The notes: generated from the sequence alone by a model not told the origin. A DNA stretch of 64,000 bases from Pseudomonadota bacterium (GCA_021793155.1 JAJYTF010000009.1:1-64000); one strand, 5' to 3'. Positions 45,837-55,157 are shown, counted from the stretch's first letter. Numbers and translations are program-made.

Positions 45837-46694
45837 CTATCTCGACTTTTCGCCCACCGTTCCGACAGTCTGGGGACCCGTCCAGCCAGCCATGCGGGCG
45901 GACAGCCACCACCAGGCCCGTGCCGCCCGCAGCTTCCCTTCATTGGTCAGGTGGCCGCCGTCCTGGGTATAGCCGGCATACATGACGGGCTCTCCGCTGA
46001 CCATCACCTGCCGCCCTTGCGGGTCATGTGATTCGATATCGGCAATATCGTAAAGCGGTTTGCCATGCTCCTCGGCGTAAGCCCGGACCAGCCGGTTATA
46101 GGCGTTGCGCAGCTGGTTGCCGTTGTTCATCAGGGGAACAGTCCACCATACGAAGCGAACTTTGGGGTGGGCTTTTTCCAGGCGTTCCATGCCGTTACGG
46201 TAGTCGGCGAACAGCCGCGCAGGGTCTGTTTTCGGGTCCTGGAAATCGACGAAGCACAGCTTCATCATCGCCACATCGGCGGTCCGCCCCTGCCTTTCCA
46301 TGCGGCGCGAGAAATCCGCGATCTTGCCCTCCGGCTCGCCATTGCGGCCAACGAAGAAATGCTCGATGCCGGCCTGCTTGTCGTCCTCCGCCCCGCCTTT
46401 GAACAAGGCCGACAAGCTGAACCGCGAGGGCTCGGAGCGCACAACCAGCCGGTAGCGGCCGGGGTTTTGGCGGGCTAGTGCTTCCACGCCTTCCAGAAGA
46501 TTCGCACCCACCGACTGATGGCCGAAATAGACATCCAGGCTTCTCGCCCGGTCGAGCCAACGCTGGGGAATGACTTCATCCCGCGTATCGATGGTGGTGT
46601 GATCCGCGGTCAAGGCCGCGGCTGAGGCGCTGGTGGAAAGGATCAGTCCGCACACAGCGGACAACGCCGCCTTGCCCATCGTCTGCCCGTTCAT
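45837..46694 (-). CDS. Exported SGNH/GDSL-hydrolase-like protein
   Basis: Protein of 285 residues with a signal peptide ('MGKAALSAVCGLILSTSASAAAL'). 'SLDVYFGHQSVGANLLEGVEAL' offers a candidate nucleophile Ser, and 'DGGHLTNEGKLRAARAWWWLSARM' a C-terminal Asp-x2-His, the SGNH layout. The substrate is unknown; family members act on esters of lipids or polysaccharides. Its last codons lie within the degraded 3' end of the GGT-like pseudogene, so the C-terminal dozen or so residues may be non-native. GGAG lies seven bases before the ATG. Confidence 0.75.
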   Translation of the reverse strand: MNGQTMGKAALSAVCGLILSTSASAAALTADHTTIDTRDEVIPQRWLDRARSLDVYFGHQSVGANLLEGVEALARQNPGRYRLVVRSEPSRFSLSALFKGGAEDDKQAGIEHFFVGRNGEPEGKIADFSRRMERQGRTADVAMMKLCFVDFQDPKTDPARLFADYRNGMERLEKAHPKVRFVWWTVPLMNNGNQLRNAYNRLVRAYAEEHGKPLYDIADIESHDPQGRQVMVSGEPVMYAGYTQDGGHLTNEGKLRAARAWWWLSARMAGWTGPQTVGTVGEKSR

Positions 46695-46798
46695 GCCAGT
46701 GCTCCTGTCCTGGGTCTCGAGCGGAAATCGTCCGCTCTCCCAGGGGGATCAAGCCTGACGGTCGGCCATCTGGCGTCTGACTTATAGCGATCCGCGAT

Positions 46799-48010
46799 TT
46801 AGGGCCCGAGCAAGTCCTGCATTGTGGACACTACCCGCTCCGGCGTGATGGCCCGCATGCAGACCGGGTCGGAGCAGGCGGTCTTGCGGTGATTGGCGGC
46901 TGAAACGCAAGGGCTGCAGGCGAGCCCGGCGGTGACCGGCCGGCTGTCGCCCAGCGAGCCGTAAAGCGCTGGCGTTTCAGGGCCGAACAGCACGATGGTC
47001 GGCATTTCGGTGACCGACGCGAAATGGCCGGGCCCGGAATCGTTGGTCACCATCAGCCGGGCGATGCCGTAGAGTGCCGGCAATTCGGTCAGCCGCTGGC
47101 GGCCGGCGAAATTGACCATGCGAGGATCGCCAACCCGACGGCAGAGTTCGTCCGCCTCGGCGGCTTCGGCCGGCGCCCCGGTGACCAGAATCACCACGTC
47201 CTTCCAACGGCCCAGTACCGTTTTCGCCAGTGCCACGAAATTGTCCACCGGCCAGCGCCGCTGCGGCAGCAACTCGCTGGCATTGGGATTGAACAGCACG
47301 ATGCGGTGCCGCAGCGGTTCGTAGCCGGGAAAGGCCGCGGCTATGCGTTCCCGCATCTCGGCGGTGGCTGCCGTCGGCACGGTGACGTGCGGTACGCCCG
47401 TCTCGGCGTCATCGATCAGCGTCTTCGAATAGGGGACCTCGTCCACCGGGCCGCTCAGGGCGTTGACCAGGGCGATGAAATTCTTGGCGATATGAATATG
47501 AGGATTATAGGCCACCCGGTGGCTCAGCAATTCGCCCCGGTACAGGCCTTCGTTATGAAAGCGGTGGAAGCCCACCCGGTTTGCCGCGCCGGCTAGCCCG
47601 GTCAGCAAGGCGGTGAAGCGCGAGAACAGTTCGAGGTCGATGACCGTATCGATGCCGCGCCGACGCGTCCAGACAAGGAAACCCAGGGTGTCGATCGCCA
47701 GGGTGAACAGCGAATCCTCGCGGATCGTGTAGATGTTGGCCGCCGGCACGGTCTGCAGGAATTCCAGGCTGGCCGCATTGCGTCGGAAAATGACGAAGAA
47801 CAATTCCGCGTCGAACACCGCGCGCGCCTTGCGCATCGCCGGGTCGGCCAGGATCGTGCTGCCCATTTCGGACAGCTCGACGAACAGGATCCGTTTGGGC
47901 CGCGGGCGCTCTTTCGCGGGAAGGCCGAACAGGCGGCTGACCAGAGTCAGTGCGAAGCATAGGGGTATGCCCGCCCAGCGGTCGATCGCCCGCATCGTGT
48001 CCACATTCAT
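46799..48010 (-). CDS. Family 9 glycosyltransferase (heptosyltransferase-like)
   Basis: Protein of 403 residues related to the LPS heptosyltransferases. The N-terminal segment has a hydrophobic stretch ('GIPLCFALTLVSRLFGL'), then the GT-B domain with 'KRILFVELSEMGSTILADPAMRKAR', and a C-terminal nucleotide-sugar domain with 'LFNPNASELLPQRRWPVDNFVALA' and 'MVTNDSGPGHFASVTEMPTIVLFGPETPALYGSLG'. A Cys-rich end ('LACSPCVSAANHRKTACSDPVCM') is common in this subfamily. It probably adds a sugar to LPS core or another surface glycan; the acceptor is unknown. The ribosome site is weak. Confidence 0.85.
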   Translation of the reverse strand: MNVDTMRAIDRWAGIPLCFALTLVSRLFGLPAKERPRPKRILFVELSEMGSTILADPAMRKARAVFDAELFFVIFRRNAASLEFLQTVPAANIYTIREDSLFTLAIDTLGFLVWTRRRGIDTVIDLELFSRFTALLTGLAGAANRVGFHRFHNEGLYRGELLSHRVAYNPHIHIAKNFIALVNALSGPVDEVPYSKTLIDDAETGVPHVTVPTAATAEMRERIAAAFPGYEPLRHRIVLFNPNASELLPQRRWPVDNFVALAKTVLGRWKDVVILVTGAPAEAAEADELCRRVGDPRMVNFAGRQRLTELPALYGIARLMVTNDSGPGHFASVTEMPTIVLFGPETPALYGSLGDSRPVTAGLACSPCVSAANHRKTACSDPVCMRAITPERVVSTMQDLLGP

Positions 48011-48110
48011 TTTGCCAGCCGCAGTCCTCGGCGAAAAACGGCCGGCACCTTAACACGGGCGTTGCTTATGACCAATGGCGGATAGGTCCGCCAGTTATAG
48101 CAGCTCCGAT

Positions 48111-49049
48111 CTAAAGGCGTGCCTCGATGGCGTTCCACACATCCACCTCCAGGGTGGTGCCATCGAAGCGGTTGATCTCCTGAAGGCCGGTGGGCGAGGT
48201 TACGTTGATCTCGGTCAGATAGTCGCCGATGACGTCAATGCCGACGAAGATCAGGCCCCGTTCCTTCAAGGTCGGGCCGATGGCCGCGCAGATCTCCTGC
48301 TCCCTGGGCGTCAGCGCACTCTTTTCCGGCCGGCCGCCCACATGCATGTTGGACCGTGCCTCGCCGGCCGCGGGGACCCGGTTCACCGCTCCGGCGGCAA
48401 CGCCGTCGATCAGGACGATGCGCTTGTCGCCCTGGCGGACCTCAGGCAGATAGCGCTGTACGATCAACGGTTCGCGGTAAAGCTGGGTGAACAATTCCAG
48501 TAGCGAATTGAGATTGTCGTCCTCGGGCTCCAGGTGGAATACCCCGGCGCCGCCGTTGCCAAACAGCGGCTTCAAGATGATCGACCGCTGTTCGGCCCGG
48601 AATTCCAGGATCTGCCGGCGGTCCGACGAAATCAGGGTGGGCGGCATCAGCTGGGGGAAATGGGTGACCAGCAGTTTTTCTGGAGCGTTTCGAACGTGGA
48701 ACGGATCATTCACCACCAGGGTCTTGGGGTGTATGTGCTCCAGCAGATGGGTGGCAGTGATGTAGGCCATGTCGAAGGGTGGGTCCTGGCGCATCAGCAC
48801 CACGTCCATCTCGGCAAGGTCCATCTGGCTGCCCTCGCCAAGGGTGAAATGGTTGTCCTTGTCGCGGCGCACCGTCAGCGGCCGTGCCCAGGCGGTAAGG
48901 CGTTCCTGCCGCATGGTCAGATGGTGCGGCAAGTAGTGGAACAGCCGGTAGCCGCGCCGCTGCGCTTCGAGCGCCAGCACGAAGGTGCTGTCGGCGTCGA
49001 TATTGATCGACTCGATGGGGTCCATCTGGATGGCCACGGACAGGGTCAT
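48111..49049 (-). CDS. gshB: Glutathione synthetase
   Basis: ATP-grasp ligase of 312 residues that adds glycine to gamma-glutamylcysteine. The N-terminus '[30 protein letters not shown]' is the standard GshB start. '[24 protein letters not shown]', '[14 protein letters not shown]' and the metal-binding '[26 protein letters not shown]' are intact. ATG 49049 has GAGGA close upstream. It follows the SirB1-like and DolP-like genes on the same strand. Glutathione would also be available as a sulfur acceptor, but no functional link to the tsd genes is shown. Confidence 0.97.
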   Translation of the reverse strand: MTLSVAIQMDPIESINIDADSTFVLALEAQRRGYRLFHYLPHHLTMRQERLTAWARPLTVRRDKDNHFTLGEGSQMDLAEMDVVLMRQDPPFDMAYITATHLLEHIHPKTLVVNDPFHVRNAPEKLLVTHFPQLMPPTLISSDRRQILEFRAEQRSIILKPLFGNGGAGVFHLEPEDDNLNSLLELFTQLYREPLIVQRYLPEVRQGDKRIVLIDGVAAGAVNRVPAAGEARSNMHVGGRPEKSALTPREQEICAAIGPTLKERGLIFVGIDVIGDYLTEINVTSPTGLQEINRFDGTTLEVDVWNAIEARL

Positions 49050-49148
49050 GGATTCCTCGATTGCGATTGGAGCGGTTTCGGCCGGCCGGAACCGTGACCA
49101 GCCCGCGCAATGCCTGAGCGTCGCGGTCAGGATGACCGTGAAGCTACT

Positions 49149-49976
49149 CTAGGTCAGTTTCTGCCGCAATTCCTGCAGCAGGGCGCTGGTGCGGTGGCGC
49201 GAGGCGGTGTTGGGCGAGCGGGCGACGAACTGCTCCAGGGCTGCGACGGCATGCGGCAGGTTGCCCTGGCGCAGATGCATCAGGCCGACTTCACGCCACA
49301 ACCCCAGTTCATCAGGGGCGAACAGCAGTGTCGCCTCGGCCGTTTCGGCCGCCCGCTCGATCTGCGCATGGCGCAGGTAGTGCAACTTGACGGAGGTCTG
49401 CAAACGCACCAGGACCTCGCGATTGGTCAGGCTGGCGTAATGGGCCGGCTCCAGTTCCGCGGCCGCCCCTGCCGACAGTTTCAACAACTCGCGCAAGGCC
49501 GCAGGGTCCAGGCAGCGGCCTCCGGCGGACGGATCGACAATCAGCCGTTGGCCATTGTCGTCGGCGAAGCGCAGCAGCAGGCGTCCGGGAAAAGCCAGGG
49601 CTTCTACCGCCCAGCCGAGACGGCGGCCGAGATGCAGCCAGACCAGGCCCAGTACGCAGGGCGGGCCCCGCCGACGATCGAGTAACTCCATGATGCTGGC
49701 GCCGTCCGGACCGTCGTCGTCATCGTCGCCGAGCAGCCGGTAGCGGCCGGTCAGGGTGTCGGTCAAGGCCGTCACCCGATCGCCCACCGTTTCGGCGGCG
49801 GCACCGCGATCCGCCACCACCGCCGTCATCTCGGCCAGCAGCACCCGGTAGCGGTGGCGGTCACGCCGCGGATGATGCAGGGCCGCCAGCAGCAGGGCCG
49901 TCTCGGCCAAGTCGATGGCGGCGGCGGGCAGGTCGGCCAGCCGCGACAGTTCGTGCTTGGCGTCGGCCTGGCTCAT
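49149..49976 (-). CDS. SirB1-family transglutaminase-like/TPR protein
   Basis: Protein of 275 residues matching the SirB1 family. The N-terminal half is a degenerate transglutaminase-like domain ('SIMELLDRRRGPPCVLGLVWLHLGRRLGWAVEALAFPGRLLLRF', 'LIVDPSAGGRCLDPAALRELL'), and the C-terminal half has TPR-like helices ('AETAEATLLFAPDELGLWREVGLMHLRQGNLPHAVAALEQFV'). ATG 49976 is chosen because the open frame beyond it starts only with TTG. The catalytic status is uncertain, and no function is established for the family. Confidence 0.88.
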   Translation of the reverse strand: MSQADAKHELSRLADLPAAAIDLAETALLLAALHHPRRDRHRYRVLLAEMTAVVADRGAAAETVGDRVTALTDTLTGRYRLLGDDDDDGPDGASIMELLDRRRGPPCVLGLVWLHLGRRLGWAVEALAFPGRLLLRFADDNGQRLIVDPSAGGRCLDPAALRELLKLSAGAAAELEPAHYASLTNREVLVRLQTSVKLHYLRHAQIERAAETAEATLLFAPDELGLWREVGLMHLRQGNLPHAVAALEQFVARSPNTASRHRTSALLQELRQKLT

Positions 49977-50006
49977 TCCGTCATGCCCCGGGGCCAAGGG
50001 GGCGCC

Positions 50007-50615
50007 TTACAGCGATTGCTGGCGATGGGGGTCGGTCTTCAACATGACGTGGTTGACGACCTTCTTCACGTTGGCGATGTCGCGGGCGTGGGCGATCACC
50101 CGATCCAGTTCTTCCTGGCTTTGCGCGATGCCCATCAGATAGACGACGCCATTCACCACGTCGACGGTGTAGTTGATGTTCTCGATCTGGCTGTCGAACA
50201 TCAGCCGAGTCCGCAAGTCGTTGGCGATCCACACGTCGCGGCTGTAGTCGAAGAATCCGGACTGATCGGTTACCTGGATTTCGTCGATCACCTGGCGCAC
50301 CCCGGCGGCTTGCCAAGCCAGGCGCACCGCCTCGATCCGGGTCTCCGGCTTTTTCACCGAGCCGGTCAGCATGACCCGGCCCTCGGTCACGGACAGGGAA
50401 ATGTCGGTGAACAGGCTGAAGTCCTGCTGCACCCAAAGATCGTTGATCTCGGCGCGGATCTTGGTGTCGTCGATGGCCCCTTCAAGGCCGCGCTCCTCGG
50501 CCGCGCCCATGCCGATGGCGCCACCGCCGCCGACGACGGTGGCGGTAATCGGATCGCATCCGGCCACAAGGATGGTGAGAAGCAGGGCTGGCACGACGAA
50601 GCGTTGGCGAGTCAC
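50007..50615 (-). CDS. Dual BON-domain outer-membrane lipoprotein (DolP-like)
   Basis: Lipoprotein of 202 residues. GTG 50615 gives a signal 'VTRQRFVVPALLLTILVAGC' with lipobox Cys20. Two BON domains follow: the first around 'AEINDLWVQQDFSLFTDISLSVTEGRVMLTGSV', the second around 'RTRLMFDSQIENINYTVDVVNGVVYLMGIAQSQEELDRVIAHARDI'. In E. coli the dual-BON lipoprotein DolP maintains the outer membrane and its gene lies with lpoA, yraN and rsmI, exactly the set found here. The open frame extends past the GTG without conservation. Confidence 0.9.
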   Translation of the reverse strand: MTRQRFVVPALLLTILVAGCDPITATVVGGGGAIGMGAAEERGLEGAIDDTKIRAEINDLWVQQDFSLFTDISLSVTEGRVMLTGSVKKPETRIEAVRLAWQAAGVRQVIDEIQVTDQSGFFDYSRDVWIANDLRTRLMFDSQIENINYTVDVVNGVVYLMGIAQSQEELDRVIAHARDIANVKKVVNHVMLKTDPHRQQSL

Positions 50616-50661
50616 GGCATTGCATCCTTGGCGGTGGGTCCTGGCCCGGCAGTGTAACGAG

Positions 50662-51042
50662 CTATACCTCATCCCGCCAAGCGTCGATCAAATGACAAGG
50701 CCAATGCCAGGGGGCGACCAACATGGCGTCGAAGCGCGCCTGGCACCCCGCGAGATCGGGACGCCGGGCCAGGAAAGCGCCGGCGGCGCGGGTCAGGCGC
50801 CACCGTTGGCGTGCGGTGACGGCTTCCGCTGCCTGACGCAGGGTCGGACGCGCCTTCACCTCGACAAAGGCAATAACGTGCCCGCGCCGGGCGACGATGT
50901 CGATCTCGCCGGCGCCGGTGCCCCGGCCGGTGACGTGGCGCCGCGCCAGGATCGCATAGCCCTTGAGCCGCAGGCTCCAGGCGCAGGCCGCTTCGGCCCA
51001 GCGGCCGCGCCGCCCGCCGCCGGCCCTCGTCCTGCCGGTCAC
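50662..51042 (-). CDS. yraN: YraN family protein (UPF0102, endonuclease-like fold)
   Basis: Small protein of 126 residues of the UPF0102 family, which has a restriction-endonuclease-like fold without proven activity. The diagnostic core is '[53 protein letters not shown]', which contains the E..D...EVK arrangement of that fold. The GTG start overlaps the rsmI stop as GTGA, so translation is coupled. Its pairing with rsmI is conserved across proteobacteria. Confidence 0.95.
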   Translation of the reverse strand: MTGRTRAGGGRRGRWAEAACAWSLRLKGYAILARRHVTGRGTGAGEIDIVARRGHVIAFVEVKARPTLRQAAEAVTARQRWRLTRAAGAFLARRPDLAGCQARFDAMLVAPWHWPCHLIDAWRDEV

Positions 51043-51962
51043 GCCTTGCCGCCTTTGGCCAGAGCGACGGCGCGTGCGTAGACCTGACGACGGGGCAAGC
51101 CGGTAGCGGCGGCGACGGTGGCTGCCGCGTCGCGTGGCGACAGTTCAGCCAACGCCCGGCGCAACTGGGTATCCACCTCTTCGGGGCTCGTCGGCGGGGC
51201 TTCCCCGGGGGGGCCGACCACCAGCACCACCTCACCCTTGGGTGGGCCGGACCCGGCGTAATGGGCCGCCAGTTCGGCCAGGCTGCCACGGCGAACTTCC
51301 TCGTAGAGTTTGGTCAGCTCACGCGCCACAGCGGCCTCGCGGGCGCCCAGAAGGGCATCCATTTCGGCCAGCGTTGCGGCTAGGCGGCGGGGCGATTCGT
51401 AGAACACCAGACTGGCCGGCACGGCCGCCAGTTCGGTCAAAGTGTTGCGCCGCGCGCCCGTCTTGGCCGGCAGGAAGCCGGCGAACAGGAAGCGGTCACA
51501 AGGCAGGCCGGAAAGCTGCAGGGCGGTAAGCGCCGCCGAGGCGCCGGGCAGGCTGGTAACCGCCAAGCCCTCGGCCAGACAGGCGGCGACCAGGCGATAG
51601 CCGGGGTCGGACAGCAGCGGTGTGCCCGCATCGGACACCAGGGCCACCACCGCGCCCTGGCGCAGCCGGGCCAGCAGGGCGGGGCGGGCACGATCGGCAT
51701 TGTGTTCATGGTAGGGCGTAAGAGGTGACCCGGCGATCCCCAGCAGCGACAGCAGCTTGCCGGTAACGCGCGTATCCTCGCAGGCGATCAGGTCGGCCGC
51801 CCGTAGCAGCTTGAGCGCCCTGAGGCTGATATCGTCGAGATTGCCGATGGGCGTAGATACCAGGTAAAGGCCTGGTGCCGGTTTACTTCCGATCGGGCTC
51901 TCGTTAGGCTGTTCGCCCGTCGACGATCGAGAACGGGAGACCACCTTTGCGCCGTCCCGCAT
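51039..51962 (-). CDS. rsmI: 16S rRNA C1402 2'-O-methyltransferase RsmI
   Basis: SAM-dependent enzyme of 307 residues that 2'-O-methylates C1402 in 16S rRNA. Typical segments are '[41 protein letters not shown]', '[19 protein letters not shown]' and '[15 protein letters not shown]'. ATG 51962 is supported by AGGAGG (revealed as CCTCCT at 51969-51974 on the plus strand). This means its start and ribosome site lie within the 5' end of the divergent LpoA-like gene. Confidence 0.97.
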   Translation of the reverse strand: MRDGAKVVSRSRSSTGEQPNESPIGSKPAPGLYLVSTPIGNLDDISLRALKLLRAADLIACEDTRVTGKLLSLLGIAGSPLTPYHEHNADRARPALLARLRQGAVVALVSDAGTPLLSDPGYRLVAACLAEGLAVTSLPGASAALTALQLSGLPCDRFLFAGFLPAKTGARRNTLTELAAVPASLVFYESPRRLAATLAEMDALLGAREAAVARELTKLYEEVRRGSLAELAAHYAGSGPPKGEVVLVVGPPGEAPPTSPEEVDTQLRRALAELSPRDAAATVAAATGLPRRQVYARAVALAKGGKA

Positions 51963-53290
51963 TGCTAGCCTCCTGGCTGAAATTCCGCCTTAGTGCCTGT
52001 TCAAGAATATTTGAACGGGGCCTGGCCGCCCGCTTGACCATGGCGCTGGCCGTGGGCTTGGCGGTCTGTGCCTGTTCACAAGTACCATCGACGGCCGGCG
52101 GCGCCAAGCCGCCCAGCCAAACCTCGGCCAATCTGCCGCCGCCGGCCGTGCCGGCGCCACGGCCAGCGGTCACCCAGGCACCGCTGGCACCCGGCGCCGC
52201 CATGGCGCCGTCGGTTACCGCTGGTCCCTTGCCGTCCGCCTCCGCCAGGGCCACCACCGCCGCCCTGCTGTTGCCGCTGAGCGGGCCGTCTGCGGGGATC
52301 GGCATGGCGCTGTTCAACGCTGCCCAGCTCGCCTTGTTCGAGGTGGGTGACAACCAGTTCACCCTGTTGCCGTTCGACACCAAAGGCAATGCCGAGGGGG
52401 CGGCGACAGCCGCCCAGCAGGCCATCGCCCAGCATGCCGAGATCATCCTTGGCCCCTTGTTCTCCGGCGAGGCCAAGGCGGTGGCGCCGTTGACGCGGGC
52501 CGCCGGGATCCCCATGGTGGCGCTCACCGCCGACCGTACGGCAGCCGGCGACAACGTGTACATCCTGGGATTCCTGCCGGGACCGCAGGCGTTGCGGGTG
52601 GCCGACTATGCGCGCAGCCAAAACCGGACGCGCCTGGCGGTGCTGGCGCCCGCCAACGAGTACGGCCGTATCGTCGCAGAATTCCTGTCCAACAACCTGG
52701 CGCCGCTGGGCGGCAGCCTCGCCGGTATCGAATACTACGATCCCAACGGCGTCGATTTCAGCGGTCCGATCAAGCGGCTGATCAAGACCGACCCCCGGAT
52801 GCCCGGCGATGTCGGCTTCGACGCGCTGCTGCTGCCCGACGAAGGCCAGCGCCTGCGCGCCGTTGCCGCCGCCTTGGCGGCGCAGGGCGTGGATACCCGG
52901 CAGGTTAAGCCGCTTGGCACCATGTTGTGGGAAGAAAGCAAACCGGGCAGCGAACCCGCCCTAGCAGGCGGCTGGTATGCCGCACCGGCCGCAGCCGGCC
53001 ACGCTGACTTCGACAGCCGGTACGCCAAAGCCTTCGGCGGCAAGCCGCCCCGCCTGGCATCGCTGGGCTACGACGCGGCCGCGCTGGCGGCGGTGCTGGC
53101 GCGGCGCACCCCGCACGACTATTCGGCGGCGGTGCTGACCAACCCCTTGGGCTTCGCCGGCGTCGACGGCATCTTCCGCCTGCGGCCCGACGGCACCAAT
53201 GAGCGCGGTTATGCGGTGATGGAAGTGGTCAGCGGCGGCCCGGCCCAGGAGGTCGCTCCCGCCCCGGCGGCGTTTCAGGCGGCGTATTAG
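51947..53290 (+). CDS. LpoA-like penicillin-binding-protein activator lipoprotein
   Basis: Protein of about 447 residues. A hydrophobic leader with a possible lipobox ('TMALAVGLAVCACSQ') and a Pro/Ala-rich linker precede a type 1 periplasmic-binding fold ('TAALLLPLSGPSAGIGMALFNAAQLALFEVGDNQFTLLPFDTKGNAEGA', 'ILGPLFSGEAKAVAPLTRAAGIPMVALT'). This matches the LpoA C-domain family. In E. coli, LpoA activates penicillin-binding protein 1A and its gene is divergent from rsmI, as here. The start is uncertain: TTG 51947 has GGGAG upstream, but later starts are possible. The TPR half of E. coli LpoA is absent. Confidence 0.85.
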   Translation: MRRPALLASWLKFRLSACSRIFERGLAARLTMALAVGLAVCACSQVPSTAGGAKPPSQTSANLPPPAVPAPRPAVTQAPLAPGAAMAPSVTAGPLPSASARATTAALLLPLSGPSAGIGMALFNAAQLALFEVGDNQFTLLPFDTKGNAEGAATAAQQAIAQHAEIILGPLFSGEAKAVAPLTRAAGIPMVALTADRTAAGDNVYILGFLPGPQALRVADYARSQNRTRLAVLAPANEYGRIVAEFLSNNLAPLGGSLAGIEYYDPNGVDFSGPIKRLIKTDPRMPGDVGFDALLLPDEGQRLRAVAAALAAQGVDTRQVKPLGTMLWEESKPGSEPALAGGWYAAPAAAGHADFDSRYAKAFGGKPPRLASLGYDAAALAAVLARRTPHDYSAAVLTNPLGFAGVDGIFRLRPDGTNERGYAVMEVVSGGPAQEVAPAPAAFQAAY

Positions 53291-53324
53291 AGCGGTTTCG
53301 GCCGTCGTGTGAGGGTTAACCGCG

Positions 53325-54476
53325 CTAACCGCGCAGCAGTGCGCCGATTACCGCATTGAGCACAAGCCGGCCTTTGGGGGTTGCCCGCAGTTGGTCACCG
53401 GCCCATTCGAGGAAGCCGTCGCCCAGCATTGTTTCCAATCCAGAACGATCGATCGCCTGGTCCAGCGCCAGACCGGCCCGGCGGGCGAAGCGGTCGGCGG
53501 ACAGGCCTTCCGCAAGGCGCAGGCCCATCATCACCAACTCGTCTCGGCGCTCTCGCGCCGACAGCCGGCTGCTTTCGACGGTGCCGTGGCCGTGCTCCTC
53601 CACCTCTGCCAGCCACCGGCCGGGCGCTCTGTGCTGGTAAAGCGCCCACACGGTTCCAGAACGATCGGTCCAACGGCCATGGGCGCCTGGCCCGATGCCC
53701 ACATAGTCGTCGCCATGCCAGTAAAGCAGATTGTGACGGCACTCGGCACCCGGCCGGGCGTGGTTCGACACCTCGTAGGCCGGCAGGCCGGCGGCTTCGG
53801 TCAAGGTTTGGGTCAGTTCGAACATCTCGGCCGCCGCCTCTTCTTCCGGCAAGACGAAATCGCCGCGGGCATGGGCCGGGTGGAACGCTGTTCCCGGTTC
53901 GATGGTCAGCTGGTACAGCGACAGATGGTCGGCCGCCAGGGCGATGGCCCGGGCCAGTTCGCCCCGCCAGTCCGCCGGCGTCTGTCCGGGCCGCGCATAA
54001 ATGAGATCGAAGGAGATACGGGGGAACAGCCGGCGCGCCAGTTCCGCCGCAGCCAGCCCTTGCGTGGCGTCGTGCCGCCGGCCGAGAAAGCGTAACGACG
54101 CGTCATCCAGGGCTTGCAGTCCCATGGACAGCCGATTCACGCCGGCGGCGCGGAAATCGGCGAAGCGCTCGGCGTCGACGGTCCCCGGATTGGCCTCCAG
54201 GGTGATTTCCACACTCGCCGCTACCGGCCAATGCCGGGCCACGCGTTCGATCAGCGCCGCGGTGGTGACGGGGTCCATCAGGGACGGCGTGCCACCGCCG
54301 AAGAACACGCTGGTCACCGTTCGCCCTGGCGTCATCGTGGCAAAGTGGTCCAGCTCGGCCAATAGCGCCCGACGCCATGCCGCCTGATCGATGGCCGCCG
54401 CGACATGGCTGTTGAAGTCGCAATAAGGGCATTTCGACAGGCAGAACGGCCAGTGAATATAGATGCCGAAGTTCAA
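53325..54476 (-). CDS. hemW: Radical SAM heme chaperone HemW
   Basis: Protein of 383 residues once annotated as oxygen-independent coproporphyrinogen oxidase; HemW binds heme and delivers it to respiratory proteins. The [4Fe-4S] site is 'HWPFCLSKCPYCDFN' (Cys12, 16, 19), followed by 'VFFGGGTPSLMDP' and 'NRLSMGLQALDDASLRFLGRRHD'. The fourth cysteine next to the cluster in true HemN (CxxxCxxCxC) is replaced by Phe, as expected for HemW. It is third in the rph-rdgB-hemW leftward run, after an 81-base AT-rich gap. Confidence 0.95.
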   Translation of the reverse strand: MNFGIYIHWPFCLSKCPYCDFNSHVAAAIDQAAWRRALLAELDHFATMTPGRTVTSVFFGGGTPSLMDPVTTAALIERVARHWPVAASVEITLEANPGTVDAERFADFRAAGVNRLSMGLQALDDASLRFLGRRHDATQGLAAAELARRLFPRISFDLIYARPGQTPADWRGELARAIALAADHLSLYQLTIEPGTAFHPAHARGDFVLPEEEAAAEMFELTQTLTEAAGLPAYEVSNHARPGAECRHNLLYWHGDDYVGIGPGAHGRWTDRSGTVWALYQHRAPGRWLAEVEEHGHGTVESSRLSARERRDELVMMGLRLAEGLSADRFARRAGLALDQAIDRSGLETMLGDGFLEWAGDQLRATPKGRLVLNAVIGALLRG

Positions 54477-54504
54477 TGTACCGACCGAAAGTAAAATGAA
54501 CTAC

Positions 54505-54546
54505 CAAGACACAAATATGCCTGTGATTTTGTGCTGTGGTGTCTTG
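54505..54546. other. Inverted repeat in the AT-rich gap between rdgB and hemW
   Basis: CAAGACAC (54505-54512) pairs with GTGTCTTG (54539-54546) across 26 bases that contain further short complementarity (ACAAA/TTTGT). The surrounding 80 bases are clearly AT-richer than the genes. It may terminate rdgB transcription, serve hemW regulation, or both. Confidence 0.45.
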
Positions 54547-54557
54547 ATGGTTCGCTG

Positions 54558-55157
54558 CTATTTAAAACAAGCTTCCACCAACTGGCGGAAGGCGTCGGCG
54601 CGGTGACTGATGGCGTGCTTGGCCTCGGGCTCCATCTCGCCGAAGGTATTTGAATGACCGTTCGGCCGGAAAATCGGGTCGTAGCCGAACCCACGATTGC
54701 CGCGCGGTGGCCATACCAGGGCGCCATGCACCACGCCCTCGAAGGTTTCAACATGGCCGTCCGGCCAAGCCAAGGCAAGTGCGCAGACGAAACGGGCGTT
54801 GCGGTTGGTCTTGTCGGCCAGGGCCTTTTCTACCTGTTTCATTGCCGAAAGGAAATCGCGCGTCGGGCCGGCCCAGCGGGCGGAATAGATGCCCGGCTCG
54901 CCGTTCAGGGCATCGACGGCCAAGCCGGAATCGTCGGCCAGCGCCGGCAGCCCCGTCGCGCTGGCCGCGATGGTGGCCTTCAGCACCGCATTCTCGACGA
55001 AGCTGCTACCGGTTTCCTCGGGTTCGGACAAGTTCAGTTCTCCGGCCGAAACCACCTTGGTGCCGAACGGTGCGAGCAGATCGGCGATTTCGCGGGCCTT
55101 GCCGGGGTTATGGGTGGCGATCAGCAGGCGATCAGCGGTAAAACTGCGCCGGGTCAT
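54558..55157 (-). CDS. rdgB: XTP/dITP pyrophosphatase (RdgB/HAM1)
   Basis: Removes non-canonical purine triphosphates (XTP, dITP, ITP) from the nucleotide pool. It has 199 residues. The N-terminus '[23 protein letters not shown]', the metal-binding '[27 protein letters not shown]' and '[23 protein letters not shown]' segments and the C-terminal '[14 protein letters not shown]' are all intact (the second Arg of the third segment reads as G in '[12 protein letters not shown]'). ATG overlaps the rph stop as ATGA. Confidence 0.96.
   Translation of the reverse strand: MTRRSFTADRLLIATHNPGKAREIADLLAPFGTKVVSAGELNLSEPEETGSSFVENAVLKATIAASATGLPALADDSGLAVDALNGEPGIYSARWAGPTRDFLSAMKQVEKALADKTNRNARFVCALALAWPDGHVETFEGVVHGALVWPPRGNRGFGYDPIFRPNGHSNTFGEMEPEAKHAISHRADAFRQLVEACFK

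Larger units (their letters stand above)
44232..45839 (+). pseudogene. Decayed gamma-glutamyltransferase / oxamate amidohydrolase-like gene
   Basis: Fragments of one Ntn-hydrolase of the GGT superfamily (YwrD/HpxW-like) lie in order over three frames. 'DYLATQAG' joins 'FYTSKGLPKIPSRGYLAANTVPGVISGW', so some N-terminal sequence is missing. A frameshift near 44545 precedes 'LLNSAVRYADNGFAVTPSLAYW'. Another near 44790 restores 'HGGVLTAADFARHKANW'. A one-base loss near 45062 precedes 'EFVQIPIEFLLSPAHGADQAARID'. The catalytic Thr region 'GDTVWFGVVDKDGNAVS' survives. A 123-bp repeat splits 'GGEGEPQT' from 'ASMVTRIVDFGM'. The gene ends 'GVLQGATDPRGD'. It is certainly non-functional as one protein. 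Confidence 0.9.
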
